A DNA stretch of 64,000 nt from Aestuariirhabdus litorea (lineage in GTDB: Bacteria > Pseudomonadota > Gammaproteobacteria > Pseudomonadales > Aestuariirhabdaceae). The position numbers and the translations under genes are program-made. Location of the stretch: contig NZ_QWEZ01000001.1 in NCBI RefSeq assembly GCF_003864255.1, positions 310,001 to 374,000 of the forward strand, given 5' to 3'. A model generated the notes under the pieces. The model saw only the letters and a program-made list of their open reading frames with translations, was not told the DNA's origin and made no database searches. The number at the start of each line of letters is the position of its first letter. The stretch's first letter is position 1. Positions 54,697 to 62,998 of the stretch are shown here, in pieces.

Positions 54697-55014
54697 TCAG
54701 GGGTCAGCCTGCGGCCGGCACTGCCCGCTAAGCAGCGTGGCGGGATAGGGGCTGGAGGTCAGGTTCAGACTGGTCAGGCGGTTGAACCGCAAAGATCGTT
54801 TATCGACCACAGCCACCACCAACCCCTTGAGCTGTTGATACAGAAGGTAGTGGTCACTTTCACCCATTTTCATGGAGGGGTAGAAGAGGAAAATGTCGTC
54901 GCTGCCATCGAGCTGGCAACGGAGGGTGGGTGTGGGTTGGGGCGGCAACAGAGTACAGCCGGCCAGTAGGGAAGCGCAGCAGATGATAACGAATAGTCGG
55001 TGTGATCTGAGCAT
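54697..55014 (-). CDS. Small lipoprotein
   Basis: 105 residues. Signal peptide LRSHRLFVIICCASLLAGC has a clear lipobox LAGC at residue 20. The mature part has a Pro-rich start, then QLDGSDDIFLFYPSMKMGESDHYLLYQQLKG. ATG at 55014; an upstream ATG would add unrelated basic residues. Family not recognised. Confidence 0.75.
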   Translation of the reverse strand: MLRSHRLFVIICCASLLAGCTLLPPQPTPTLRCQLDGSDDIFLFYPSMKMGESDHYLLYQQLKGLVVAVVDKRSLRFNRLTSLNLTSSPYPATLLSGQCRPQADP

Positions 55015-55191
55015 GGGTCTTGGCCTGCTAGGGCAAGCCATCACTCTTCATCGCCTGCCGAGTCGTGGGTAGGGTTACCCGAGCGCATACAGTATAGTAG
55101 AGACTCTGGGACAGACTGGACACTAAGGGCAGGCTAAGGCTGCTCAGGTCTCGGCCCCCTGTTGGTAATCGGTGGTGCTTTAGGAGCTATG

Positions 55192-55632
55192 ATGTCGTTG
55201 GAGATAGGGTGGTTGCAGCGCGAGTTTCATCAGCTGAGTGCGGATGAGTTATATCAGCTGATGCGGTTCCGGCAGCACCAGCTGAGTGGGCTCGGGCTCC
55301 TGCAAGAGGTCGACGCCGACGGCCGGGATCCCCTGGCCTGGCATCTGATGGGGTTTGCCCATGAGCGCGGGCTGGTGGCCTGCGCCCGGTTTTGCCTGCC
55401 GGGTGAGGAGGGGGCTCTGATCAGGGTTGACCGCCTGTTGTGCGAGCCGCTACCCGGGCTTGAGGAGCAGTTGTTCCTGCAGGTGATGGAGCGGGTGGAA
55501 CGTATCTTCAAACTGCCGCTTGAGTGTGAAGTCACGGATGCACAGATACCCCTGCTGAAAAAGAGGGGGTTTGACATTGTGGTGGACCGTCCCGCTGCCC
55601 GCAGCGGCATGGTCTGCCTGCACAGGGGGTAA
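55192..55632 (+). CDS. GNAT-like (ElaA-related) protein, catalytic loop degenerate
   Basis: 146 residues. The layout DELYQLMRFRQHQL, DADGRDPLAWHLMGFAHE, LVACARFCLPGE, IRVDRLL and a late LLKKRGFDIVVDRP echoes ElaA acetyltransferases. The acetyl-CoA phosphate loop (usual Q/RxxGxG/A) is replaced by CEPLPGLEEQLF, so activity is doubtful. ATG at 55192 is the better spaced of two adjacent ATGs after AGGAG. The next gene starts two bases after its stop. Confidence 0.65.
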   Translation: MSLEIGWLQREFHQLSADELYQLMRFRQHQLSGLGLLQEVDADGRDPLAWHLMGFAHERGLVACARFCLPGEEGALIRVDRLLCEPLPGLEEQLFLQVMERVERIFKLPLECEVTDAQIPLLKKRGFDIVVDRPAARSGMVCLHRG

Positions 55633-55634
55633 GG

Positions 55635-56810
55635 GTGGATTCACAGTGGAGAGCCTCTGGCGGCAGGCGTCTGGTATCGGTGTATAGGGGGGGCGTCTGC
55701 CGGCTCGGCCTGTTACTGGTGGGGTTGATGGCCTTGCCTGCCCTGGCTCAGGATCCTTATCCCTCCCCCCGCTGGGAGCAGGCTCCCGCCCCGGAGAGCC
55801 CGCAGGTGAAAGCCTTGCTCGATTACAGCTTTCCTCCACGTGCCGCTGACCGCAGCGGAGTGCGCACAGACGGGTTGGTGGTTATCCGCGGTGGCCGTCT
55901 GGTGCTGGAGCGCTACCAGCTCCCTTATGATGCAAATAAGCCTCACCTGGCCTGGTCGGTTTCCAAGAGCTTTATCAACGCCCTCTATGGTGTGGCTGAG
56001 CAACGCGGGCTGGTGAAACTCAGCGACCCGGTTGGACGCTACTATCGGCCGTTGCAGCAGGAGGGATATGACCGTATTCGGGTTGAGCACCTGCTGCACT
56101 GGGCATCAGGCCTGGACTGGGCGGAAACTTACGAAAGCGCACCCTTGACCTCGTCGGTAGTGGCCATGCTCTATACCCTGGGGCGTGACGATATGGCGGC
56201 CTGGACGGCGAGCCACCCGATCAAGGTTGAGCCCGGGCAGAGGCACAGTTACTCCAGCGGAGACACCAACCTGCTATCGGCTGCCCTGCGGGGGGTGGTC
56301 GGGGAGGAGGCCTACCGGGAGTTTCCCTGGGCGGCCCTCTTTGAACCGCTGGGAATGACCAGTGTGACCTGGGAGCAGGATGCCAGTGGCACCTACGTGG
56401 GCTCTTCCTACCTTTACGCCACGCCCCGGGATATGGCCCGTTTGGGGTATCTCTATCTGCGCCGTGGTCGCTGGCAGGGGGCACAACTGATTCGTGAGGC
56501 GTGGGTCGATTTCTCTACCCGGCTGGCACCGGCCTACGGTCATGAGCCGGTGGCCATGGATGATGACAGCCGCCCCGGTGGGCACTGGTGGGTCAATCAG
56601 GGGGTTGAGTCCCAGGACCAACCCTTGGCCTGGCCGTCGGCGCCGGCGGACACCTATACCGCCTGGGGGCACTGGGGGCAATATATTTTCGTGATCCCCT
56701 CCCTCGATCTGGTGGTGGTACGTACCGGGGACGATCGTGACGGGAGCTTTGACCGCAACCGCTTTTTGGGCCACGTTGTGGCCGCCTTCGGCCGCGCGGA
56801 GGGGGAGTAA
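55635..56810 (+). CDS. Class C beta-lactamase-like serine hydrolase
   Basis: 391 residues, GTG start two bases after the GNAT-like gene. A signal helix (about 22-38, ALPALAQ) indicates export. Catalytic SxxK is S108-V-S-K111 in LAWSVSKSFINALYG; the tyrosine motif is YSSGDTN (206-212); HWG lies near the end in WGHWGQYIF. This pattern is closer to the 6-aminohexanoate-dimer hydrolase/EstB branch than to true AmpC. Substrate unknown. Its stop overlaps the next gene's start by one base (TAATG). Confidence 0.88.
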   Translation: MDSQWRASGGRRLVSVYRGGVCRLGLLLVGLMALPALAQDPYPSPRWEQAPAPESPQVKALLDYSFPPRAADRSGVRTDGLVVIRGGRLVLERYQLPYDANKPHLAWSVSKSFINALYGVAEQRGLVKLSDPVGRYYRPLQQEGYDRIRVEHLLHWASGLDWAETYESAPLTSSVVAMLYTLGRDDMAAWTASHPIKVEPGQRHSYSSGDTNLLSAALRGVVGEEAYREFPWAALFEPLGMTSVTWEQDASGTYVGSSYLYATPRDMARLGYLYLRRGRWQGAQLIREAWVDFSTRLAPAYGHEPVAMDDDSRPGGHWWVNQGVESQDQPLAWPSAPADTYTAWGHWGQYIFVIPSLDLVVVRTGDDRDGSFDRNRFLGHVVAAFGRAEGE

Positions 56811-57130
56811 TGGTGGCTCGTATCGGGATACTGCTGGTACTGTTGACCGTTTTGGCGACCGGGCTCTGGCTCAAGCCTCGCTGGCATTTCGTGGAGGCGT
56901 TTCCTGACCTCATCCCGGCTTACTACGCGAAGGAGTTTTGCTCCTGCTACTTTGTGGTGGGAAACGATGAGGCCTACTGCCACGCCTATGTGGAGCAGTG
57001 GCTGCCGATCAGTGACTTCCAGCTCAATCCGGCCCAGCGCTGGGTGCAGGCCAGTGGGCTGGGGCGTACCCAACGGGCCAGCTACTTCGGGCCGCGCCAG
57101 GGTTGCGGCCTCGAGCCTTACGGGCGCTAG
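56810..57130 (+). CDS. Cys-rich small membrane-anchored protein coupled to the serine hydrolase
   Basis: 106 residues, ATG overlapping the hydrolase stop. An N-terminal helix (ARIGILLVLLTVLATGLWL) holds it at the membrane, then YYAKEFCSCYFVVGNDEAYCHAYVEQWLPISDF with three cysteines and one more later (RQGCGLEP). Similar small proteins pair with serine hydrolases in other marine bacteria, but I cannot name a family. Possibly a partner or inhibitor of the hydrolase. Confidence 0.7.
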   Translation: MVARIGILLVLLTVLATGLWLKPRWHFVEAFPDLIPAYYAKEFCSCYFVVGNDEAYCHAYVEQWLPISDFQLNPAQRWVQASGLGRTQRASYFGPRQGCGLEPYGR

Positions 57131-57149
57131 GCCGCGTTTGCCGCGGGGA

Positions 57150-57920
57150 CTACTCGACGCGGCTGAAATCGGCAGGCCGCTTCTGTAAAAAAGCGGAAAA
57201 AGCTTCTTTTGCTTCAGCCGAGCGGAGTCGTTCAGCGAACGCCGCCCCCTCCCGCTTTATCACCTGCTCCAGCTGTCCGGCCTGGTGTTCCTTCATCAGC
57301 TGCTTGCTCAGGCAAATCGCATCGGGTGCCATCGCGGCCATTTTTTGAGCGCTCTTCAGGGCCAGGGGCAAGCTTTGGTCGGGGGCGGTAACGCGATTGA
57401 CAAAACCCAGCTCCAGCGCCTGTTGGGCGTCCATTTTCTCCCCCAGCAGCAGGAGCTCAGCGGCCTTGCGGTGCCCAATCATCTGGGGTATCAGCAGACT
57501 GGAGCCCGCTTCCGGGCAGAGGGCGAGGTTGGCAAAGGGCATCTGCAGTATCGCATTGTCCCCGGCGTACACCAGGTCGCAGTGCAGCAGCAGGGTCGTG
57601 CCGATGCCGATTGCTGGCCCGTTGACGGCGGCGAGCAGGGGTTTGCGGGCCTTTGATATGGCCTCCATAAAGCGGAACACCGGTGCGTCATCCTCCAGCG
57701 GCGGGTGTTGCATAAAATCCATGATGTCATTGCCGGCGCAGAAGCTGGTTTCGCTGCCGTGGATCAGGGTGGCCCGGATCGACGGGCTCTCTTCCGCTTC
57801 CCGGATCGCGTCGTTCATGCGGAAGTACATGCTGTGGGTGAGGGCATTTCTGCTCTCCTCCCGGTTGATTCGAATCAGCATCACGCCGGTATCCACCGTG
57901 CATTGAATCACGTCGCTCAT
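57150..57920 (-). CDS. Enoyl-CoA hydratase/isomerase family protein
   Basis: 256 residues, crotonase fold. The oxyanion loops are SFCAGNDIMDF and AVNGPAIGIGTTLLLHCDLVYAGD; the first catalytic Glu position appears in LALCPEAGSSLL. Length and LGLVNRV-type segment (LGFVNRVTAP) agree. It hydrates 2-enoyl-CoA in fatty-acid breakdown or a similar reaction. No beta-oxidation genes adjoin it. Convergent with the Cys-rich protein gene. Confidence 0.88.
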   Translation of the reverse strand: MSDVIQCTVDTGVMLIRINREESRNALTHSMYFRMNDAIREAEESPSIRATLIHGSETSFCAGNDIMDFMQHPPLEDDAPVFRFMEAISKARKPLLAAVNGPAIGIGTTLLLHCDLVYAGDNAILQMPFANLALCPEAGSSLLIPQMIGHRKAAELLLLGEKMDAQQALELGFVNRVTAPDQSLPLALKSAQKMAAMAPDAICLSKQLMKEHQAGQLEQVIKREGAAFAERLRSAEAKEAFSAFLQKRPADFSRVE

Positions 57921-57984
57921 TGGGAAGGGCTCCTGTTGTTATTGTGGGTTGGGGCAGGTTAGAGCCACTTAGTTGACCTGTCAA

Positions 57985-58956
57985 TTAAATAGGGTCGGGA
58001 AGGGAGTCCAGCTGTTGGGCGTCAAAGGTGTCGCTGTGAATTTGTGATTCGTTCAACCCTGCATCCCTTAACCGGCGAGTGGCCTCGGTGACCAGGCGCG
58101 AGGCACCGCACAGATAAGCCTGGGCGCGTCGCTGGTCGCAGCGGTCGATCGCCGCATCCAGCAGTGGAGCGAGCGCCTCCACGGGGCCCACCAGTGAGGA
58201 GTAACGCAGGTTAGGATGCTGCCGGGCAAGCTGTATGAGCTCATCCTGCAGGTAGAGGTGGTGTTCATCCCGGGCCAGGTGCAGTAGCTCAATGGGGCCG
58301 CGGTGAAGCTGGTTGAGGGCATCGCGCAGTAGTCCATAAAGGGGGCCCAGCCCGGACCCGGATCCGATCAGTAGCAAGGGGGCGCCGGGTTGCGGGCTCC
58401 CGTAACGGCAATCACCCTGGGCACTGCCAAGCTGCAGCAGGCTCCCCACCTCGGCCTGGGTGTGCACCCAGTGGCTGAATTGGCCGCCGGGAACCGCCTG
58501 AATGTGAAACAGCAGGTCGCTATCCAGAGCTGGAACGCTGGCCAGGGAGTAGTGGCGGGTAAGGTAGGGACCATGCCACAGGTCGATATGCTGGCCGGCC
58601 TGGTAGCTAATCGGACTACGGGGGGAGAGCCGCAGCTCCATGATGGCGGGGCTCAATGCGCGTATCCCGGACACCATGGCATCGGTACGCCGGGCGCTGT
58701 GGGGGCGCCTTACAGTCAGGGGGCTTTCCGGTCTGCACTGGCAGGCGAGCAGGAGATCCTGCTGGCACTGGTCAGGGCTGAGCCCCACCTGGGCAGCCCG
58801 GGGGATAGTGCCCGACTGCGCCTGCAGCAAGCAGCTGTGACAGAGGCCCGCAACGCAGGAATAGCTGGGGTTGGCCCGTGCCCGAACCAGTGCCTGCAGC
58901 AGGGTCTCTCCCGGTTTCAGGTCGATGGTTTTACCTTCAAAATGGATCTGCACCAT
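57985..58956 (-). CDS. 2Fe-2S ferredoxin/FAD-binding oxidoreductase
   Basis: 323 residues. The N-terminal plant-type ferredoxin (about 1-95) has SYSCVAGLCHSC and a fourth cysteine in LLACQC; then an FAD domain with RHYSLAS (about 170) and an NAD domain with LLIGSGSGLGPLYGLLRDAL. This is the layout of reductase components of ring-hydroxylating or monooxygenase systems (BenC/HcaD-type chains). No oxygenase gene is nearby, so its partner is unknown. ATG at 58956; the longer frame is excluded as it extends into the fumarase promoter region. Confidence 0.88.
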   Translation of the reverse strand: MVQIHFEGKTIDLKPGETLLQALVRARANPSYSCVAGLCHSCLLQAQSGTIPRAAQVGLSPDQCQQDLLLACQCRPESPLTVRRPHSARRTDAMVSGIRALSPAIMELRLSPRSPISYQAGQHIDLWHGPYLTRHYSLASVPALDSDLLFHIQAVPGGQFSHWVHTQAEVGSLLQLGSAQGDCRYGSPQPGAPLLLIGSGSGLGPLYGLLRDALNQLHRGPIELLHLARDEHHLYLQDELIQLARQHPNLRYSSLVGPVEALAPLLDAAIDRCDQRRAQAYLCGASRLVTEATRRLRDAGLNESQIHSDTFDAQQLDSLPDPI

Positions 58957-59092
58957 GGGCGGTTTCCTGGATCGGCTATAGGGGCGTCGGGATCGGGTAA
59001 GTCTACGATAGACGCCGGGGCAGTACGAGGTGAGTCGGTGCCCGCGTTGCACCAAGGTCGAGGTCGAAGGGGGCCATGGGGCGATATAAAGG

Positions 59093-59101
59093 TGTTATAA
59101 T
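59093..59101 (+). promoter_or_regulatory. Extended -10 promoter of the fumarase gene
   Basis: TGT followed by TATAAT is a perfect extended -10 element (TGn-TATAAT). No good -35 is seen 17 bases upstream, which extended -10 promoters tolerate. Leader of about 86 bases to the ATG. Confidence 0.6.
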
Positions 59102-59193
59102 GCGCCCCCGATATAGACCCTTCGACTCGGCGCACTGCGGACACAGAATCCAGCGAGCACGAGCGCGAGATTTGTACCTAGGAGCCCCGTGAT

Positions 59194-60723
59194 ATGACCC
59201 TGATCCGTCAAGATGACTTTATCGACAGTGTGGCCGACGCACTGCAGTTTATCTCCTACTACCACCCCCTGGATTTTATCCAGGCGGTCCACGAGGCCTA
59301 TCAGCGGGAGGAGTCCCAGGCGGCCAAGGATTCGATGGCGCAGATCCTGATCAATTCGCGCATGTGTGCCGAAGGTCATCGCCCGATTTGCCAGGATACC
59401 GGCATTGTCACCGTGTTCCTCAAGGTGGGTATGGACGTACAGTGGGATGCCACCATGACCGTCAACGAAATGGTCAACGAGGGGGTTCGGCGTGCCTACA
59501 CCCATCCGGACAACGTGCTGCGCGCCTCCATCCTCGCCGACCCGGCCGGTGCACGCCGCAACACCAAGGACAACACCCCGGCGGTGATTCATACCGAGAT
59601 TGTGGCGGGTAATACCGTTGACGTTCAGATTGCGGCCAAGGGCGGCGGCTCCGAAAACAAGTCCAAGATGGTGATGCTCAACCCGAGTGACAGCATCGTC
59701 GACTGGGTGGTTAAAACCGTTCCCACCATGGGCGCCGGCTGGTGCCCACCCGGTATGCTGGGTATTGGCATTGGTGGTACCGCCGAAAAGGCGGCGGTGC
59801 TGGCCAAGGAGTCACTGATGGATCCCATCGATATCCACGAGCTGCGGGCCCGGGGCCCCCAGACCCGGGTCGAGGAGCTGCGTCTTGAGATCATGGACAA
59901 GGTCAATGCGCTGGGCATCGGCTCCCAGGGCTTGGGCGGCCTCACCACGGTGCTGGACGTCAAGATCAAGGATTACCCCACCCACGCCGCTTCGCTGCCG
60001 GTGTGCATGATCCCCAACTGCGCGGCAACCCGCCATACCCACTTTGTTCTCGATGGCAGCGGCCCGGCCCTGCAGAAAGCCCCCAGCCTGGACCAGTGGC
60101 CCGAGATCACCTGGGATGCCGGCCCAACCGCCCGCAAGGTGAACCTCAATACGGTCACCCGTGAGGAGATGGCGCAATGGCAGCCCGGTGATACCCTGCT
60201 GCTCTGCGGCAAGATGCTGACGGGCCGTGACGCGGCCCACAAGCGTATGGTGGATATGATGGCCAACGGCGAAGAGCTGCCGGTGAGCCTGCGCGATCGC
60301 TTTATCTACTACGTTGGCCCGGTCGATCCCGTCGGGGATGAGGTGGTTGGCCCTGCGGGTCCCACCACCTCCACCCGGATGGACAAATTTACCCACACCA
60401 TGCTGGAGAAAACCGGCCTGATGGGGATGATCGGTAAGGCCGAGCGGGGACCGGTGGCGATCGATGCGATCAAGGAGTACAAGGCCAGCTACCTGATGGC
60501 GGTGGGCGGTGCGGCTTATCTGGTCGCCAAGGCGATCAAACACGCTGAAGTGGTGGCCTTCCCTGAGCTGGGAATGGAAGCGATCTACGAGTTCGATGTG
60601 GAGGATATGCCGGTCACCGTTGCGGTGGATGTCAACGGCACCTCGGTGCACCAGACTGGGCCGGCGCTGTGGCAGAAGAAGATTGCCGAGGCCGCCAGCG
60701 CCAAGGCGGTTGAGGTGAAGTAG
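59194..60723 (+). CDS. fumA: Class I fumarate hydratase
   Basis: 509 residues, 4Fe-4S class I type with fused alpha and beta parts. Cluster cysteines are in RPICQDTG, VCMIPNCAATRHTHF and LLLCGKMLTGRDAAHKR. It hydrates fumarate to malate in the TCA cycle and is oxygen-sensitive. A symmetric terminator follows. It may be called fumA or fumB; only sequence context from other fumarases would tell. Confidence 0.95.
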   Translation: MTLIRQDDFIDSVADALQFISYYHPLDFIQAVHEAYQREESQAAKDSMAQILINSRMCAEGHRPICQDTGIVTVFLKVGMDVQWDATMTVNEMVNEGVRRAYTHPDNVLRASILADPAGARRNTKDNTPAVIHTEIVAGNTVDVQIAAKGGGSENKSKMVMLNPSDSIVDWVVKTVPTMGAGWCPPGMLGIGIGGTAEKAAVLAKESLMDPIDIHELRARGPQTRVEELRLEIMDKVNALGIGSQGLGGLTTVLDVKIKDYPTHAASLPVCMIPNCAATRHTHFVLDGSGPALQKAPSLDQWPEITWDAGPTARKVNLNTVTREEMAQWQPGDTLLLCGKMLTGRDAAHKRMVDMMANGEELPVSLRDRFIYYVGPVDPVGDEVVGPAGPTTSTRMDKFTHTMLEKTGLMGMIGKAERGPVAIDAIKEYKASYLMAVGGAAYLVAKAIKHAEVVAFPELGMEAIYEFDVEDMPVTVAVDVNGTSVHQTGPALWQKKIAEAASAKAVEVK

Positions 60724-60733
60724 CCCTAAAAAA

Positions 60734-60780
60734 CCGGGCATAAAAAAGGGAAGGCTGTGCCTTCCCTTTTTTATGCCCGG
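60734..60780. terminator. Long symmetric bidirectional terminator after fumarase
   Basis: A 21-bp perfect inverted repeat (CCGGGCAT, A6, GGGAAGG and its complement) around a 5-base loop. The A and T runs are inside the stem, so each strand reads hairpin then T-rich tail. It serves the convergent fumarase and ComFB-like genes. Confidence 0.9.
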
Positions 60781-60804
60781 TTGATAGAGGAGCGCTGTTT
60801 GCGC

Positions 60805-61074
60805 CTAGTCGTCCCGCTTTTTGGTGACGACAAAATCCACCGCCAGGTTGACGGCGTGTTGAACCTTGTCGTCCATCTCCCGTTTCTCCTCGGGGGACAG
60901 GTAGTAGGCCATATCGATATCGTAATGGATGTATCTCGGAGGCAGGTGGTTGAGTGCGACACAGGCGATATCGGGAAACAGGGGGTGCAACTCAGCCTGA
61001 TCCGAAAAACGCTGTTGCAGATCAGCCACTACCAGCTTCTCATAGTAGTTGTGAAACTCTTCCTGCAGTGCCAT
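60805..61074 (-). CDS. ComFB family protein (late competence development domain)
   Basis: 89 residues. HNYYEKLVVADLQQRFSDQ, then IACVALNHLPPRYIHYDIDMAYYL, is the ComFB pattern (helix, CVALNxLPPxY). ComFB proteins are small and in cyanobacteria bind cyclic dinucleotides. A clear ribosome site (AAGGAG) precedes the ATG. Lone gene convergent with fumarase; role unknown in this organism. Confidence 0.8.
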   Translation of the reverse strand: MALQEEFHNYYEKLVVADLQQRFSDQAELHPLFPDIACVALNHLPPRYIHYDIDMAYYLSPEEKREMDDKVQHAVNLAVDFVVTKKRDD

Positions 61075-61448
61075 AGCGGTCTCCTTAAAGGGTTGCCTTC
61101 AGTGTAGACGATCCATCACCTTTGCCGGGCTGGGTTGGTGGTAAAAAAAATGGCGGCTTTTCAGACTTTTATCACATAAGACTAAAGTCTAATATCTCGC
61201 GCTGTTTGGGTCATCGAAGCGCGTGGCCTGTTCTCCGGGGTTGGCTATCAGCATACGGCTTCCGGTTAAATCCTTATTTTTCAAACAATTAACTGAATGC
61301 TCCGTAGTGGGGGGAGGCCGAATCCGGTACGGGTGACGGGTTCAGGGTGGTTGAAAAACAACCGGTTTTGTGGGGTGCCGGGGTGTTGGCGCCATGGCGG
61401 CGGCTGATCTAGGTTCGAATTAGGCATCGATAAAACTGGGGATGCAAG
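61075..61448. other. Non-coding 374-base gap with repeats, between ComFB-like and membrane-protein genes
   Basis: I see no gene here. It holds the ComFB leader, an A-rich run, and a cluster of AGACT-type boxes: AGACTTT at 61163-61169 inverted as AAAGTCT at 61184-61190, with another AGACT between. Further right, GGTTG and CAACC (61349-61363) form a short hairpin followed by GGTTTTG, and TGATC stands at 61405. The boxes may be an operator for one of the divergent genes; nothing further can be said. Confidence 0.4.
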
Positions 61449-61733
61449 ATGAACAAGTTTGTATATCGCTACTTCTTATACCTGAGCCTCTACAGTCTGG
61501 TGGCGTTCGGCGGATGGCAGCTGGGAACCCTGCTTGGCAGCCATGCCATCAGTTTTATGCTCAGTGTCTGGTTCGGTATCGGGCTCTGCTACCTGGAGCA
61601 GCATTGTGACCTGCGCCCCCGGCCGTTGCGTACCTCCGACTGGGGCAAATTGATGTGGCTCGGCCTATTCTGGCCACTGGTGATCCAGCCCGATGTGGTG
61701 ATGGAGGAGCGGGGACCCCATATCGATGCCTGA
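61449..61733 (+). CDS. Small hypothetical membrane protein
   Basis: 94 residues with two or three helices: YRYFLYLSLYSLVAFGGWQLG, ISFMLSVWFGIGLCYL and, after a basic loop (CDLRPRPLRTSD), GKLMWLGLFWPLVIQ. No signal or known family. The ATG follows GGGGATGCAAG, a modest ribosome site. Divergent from ComFB across 374 bases. Confidence 0.65.
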   Translation: MNKFVYRYFLYLSLYSLVAFGGWQLGTLLGSHAISFMLSVWFGIGLCYLEQHCDLRPRPLRTSDWGKLMWLGLFWPLVIQPDVVMEERGPHIDA

Positions 61734-61737
61734 GACT

Positions 61738-62094
61738 TCAGGCACCGAACAGGTTGTGCATCTGCAGCCGCCCTCCGTGCATCCGTAACTTCCAGAGGGA
61801 GACCAGGGTGTATACCTGCTGGTCCTTGAACAGCATCAGCTCGGCGTCAGCCCCCACTTCAATAGGATATTTCCCGCTGGTTTAAGCGTGTCGGTCGGGC
61901 TGCGACTCACGACCGCGGCGCCTTTTCAAAATCAACCCCGGCAGCGACCGTGTGCCACAGCGCTTCGGTCAGTGGGCCAATCCTGGCGATCTCGAGGCGG
62001 GTCAGGTTGCCATGAGAATCGAAGGCGGGATGCTTGGCCTGGGCATCGGCCCCTCGCAAGCAGGGTAGCTGAGTAACAGGTTCAATGAAGCTAC
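61738..62094 (-). pseudogene. Possible decayed coding remnant, two fragments in different frames
   Basis: The minus strand between the membrane-protein gene and yacG has protein-like sequence without a proper start. Fragment B (about 62094-61907) reads GSFIEPVTQLPCLRGADAQ onward to LTEALWHTVAAGVDFEKAPRS and a stop; fragment A (61881-61738), in another frame and after a stop, reads YPIEVGADAELMLFKDQQV, then LVSLWKLRMHGGRLQMHNLFGA. Good codon usage and hydrophobic rhythm suggest both were once coding, perhaps one frameshifted gene. I recognise no family, and a chance origin is possible. The rest of this 392-base stretch shows nothing. Confidence 0.3.
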
Positions 62095-62125
62095 CTCAGC
62101 AAGCGGTGATGACAAGCGAGCGGCA

Positions 62126-62332
62126 TTACTGGCCAGGAAAGGGATAGACGTTGTCGCCGTTGAGTTCGCCAGAGAGGAGATCATCAAACTCGGGGTCGCC
62201 GGCGATTCGGTTATCCTCATTGGCCCAGCTGCCGAAGTCGATCAGTTTGCAGCGCTCACTGCAAAAAGGGCGGTAGGGGTTTTGTGGGCTCCACTCAACC
62301 TGTTTTTGGCAGTGGGGGCAGTTAAGGGTCAT
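62126..62332 (-). CDS. yacG: DNA gyrase inhibitor YacG
   Basis: 68 residues. The zinc finger is CPHC (residues 5-8) and FCSERC, followed by [22 protein letters not shown], the YacG consensus. It binds gyrase in E. coli. Overlaps coaE by 11 bases; order pilC-pilD-coaE-yacG is usual in Pseudomonas relatives. Confidence 0.95.
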   Translation of the reverse strand: MTLNCPHCQKQVEWSPQNPYRPFCSERCKLIDFGSWANEDNRIAGDPEFDDLLSGELNGDNVYPFPGQ

Positions 62333-62945
62333 TCTTTTCTCCCGTCGGGTGGTGCGCTGCAAGCTGGAGGTAGCGTTCGTGTAAGCGATCAAGCTGTTGG
62401 TAGAGATGGGGCAGGTCCCGGCTATTATCCACGCTGTCATCGGCGCTTTCGAGTCGTTGCTGGCGGCTGGCCTGGGTGGCCATGATGGAGCGAATCTGCG
62501 CCTCGCTGTTATTATCCCGTGCCATGGAGCGCTCAAGTTGAAGCGCTTCGGGCAGGTCGATAACAAGTACCCGGTCGACCCATTGATGTTGCCGGGTTTC
62601 CAGCAGCAAAGGGGAGGAGAGCAGGGTATAGGGGGAGGATGAAGCGCTAAGCTGGGCCTGGATTTCCTCCTCTATCAGGGGGTGCAGCAAAGACTCCAAC
62701 CAATGGCGCTGAGCGCTGTCGGCAAATATACGCGACCGCAGTGCCGCCCGATCGAGGGTGCCATCGGCCTGCAATAGGTCGGTACCGAAATGGTCTGCGA
62801 TCGCTTGCAGGGCCGGCTGCCCCGGCTCGACCACGATACGGGCGGCTAGGTCGGCGTCCACGACGCTGATCCCCTTAGCTTGCAGATAGCGGGTTGCAGC
62901 GGTTTTACCGCTCCCTATGCCGCCGGTTATGCCAACGATATACAT
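62322..62945 (-). CDS. coaE: Dephospho-CoA kinase
   Basis: 207 residues. P-loop TGGIGSGKT (about 7-15), VVDADLAAR, and [21 protein letters not shown]. Last step of coenzyme A synthesis. Starts 53 bases after the pilD stop. Confidence 0.95.
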   Translation of the reverse strand: MYIVGITGGIGSGKTAATRYLQAKGISVVDADLAARIVVEPGQPALQAIADHFGTDLLQADGTLDRAALRSRIFADSAQRHWLESLLHPLIEEEIQAQLSASSSPYTLLSSPLLLETRQHQWVDRVLVIDLPEALQLERSMARDNNSEAQIRSIMATQASRQQRLESADDSVDNSRDLPHLYQQLDRLHERYLQLAAHHPTGEKNDP

Positions 62946-62998
62946 GATCAGCCCTAACTCTGCCCCTGTCGCTCTGTTAAGCGGGCAGGGTAACAGAA

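Noticed and set aside
55635-56810. Reading the serine hydrolase as an antibiotic-resistance beta-lactamase
   Set aside because: It has SVSK, but YSSGDTN and HWG instead of the YxN and KTG motifs of AmpC, and no ampR neighbour.
61405-61431. TGATC-N18-CGAT upstream of the small membrane protein gene
   Set aside because: The -10 is CGAT rather than CGTA and the spacing differs, so I do not count it as a ChrR-type promoter.
61888-62076. 62-codon plus-strand frame next to yacG
   Set aside because: It overlaps the more protein-like minus-strand fragments and has no ribosome site.
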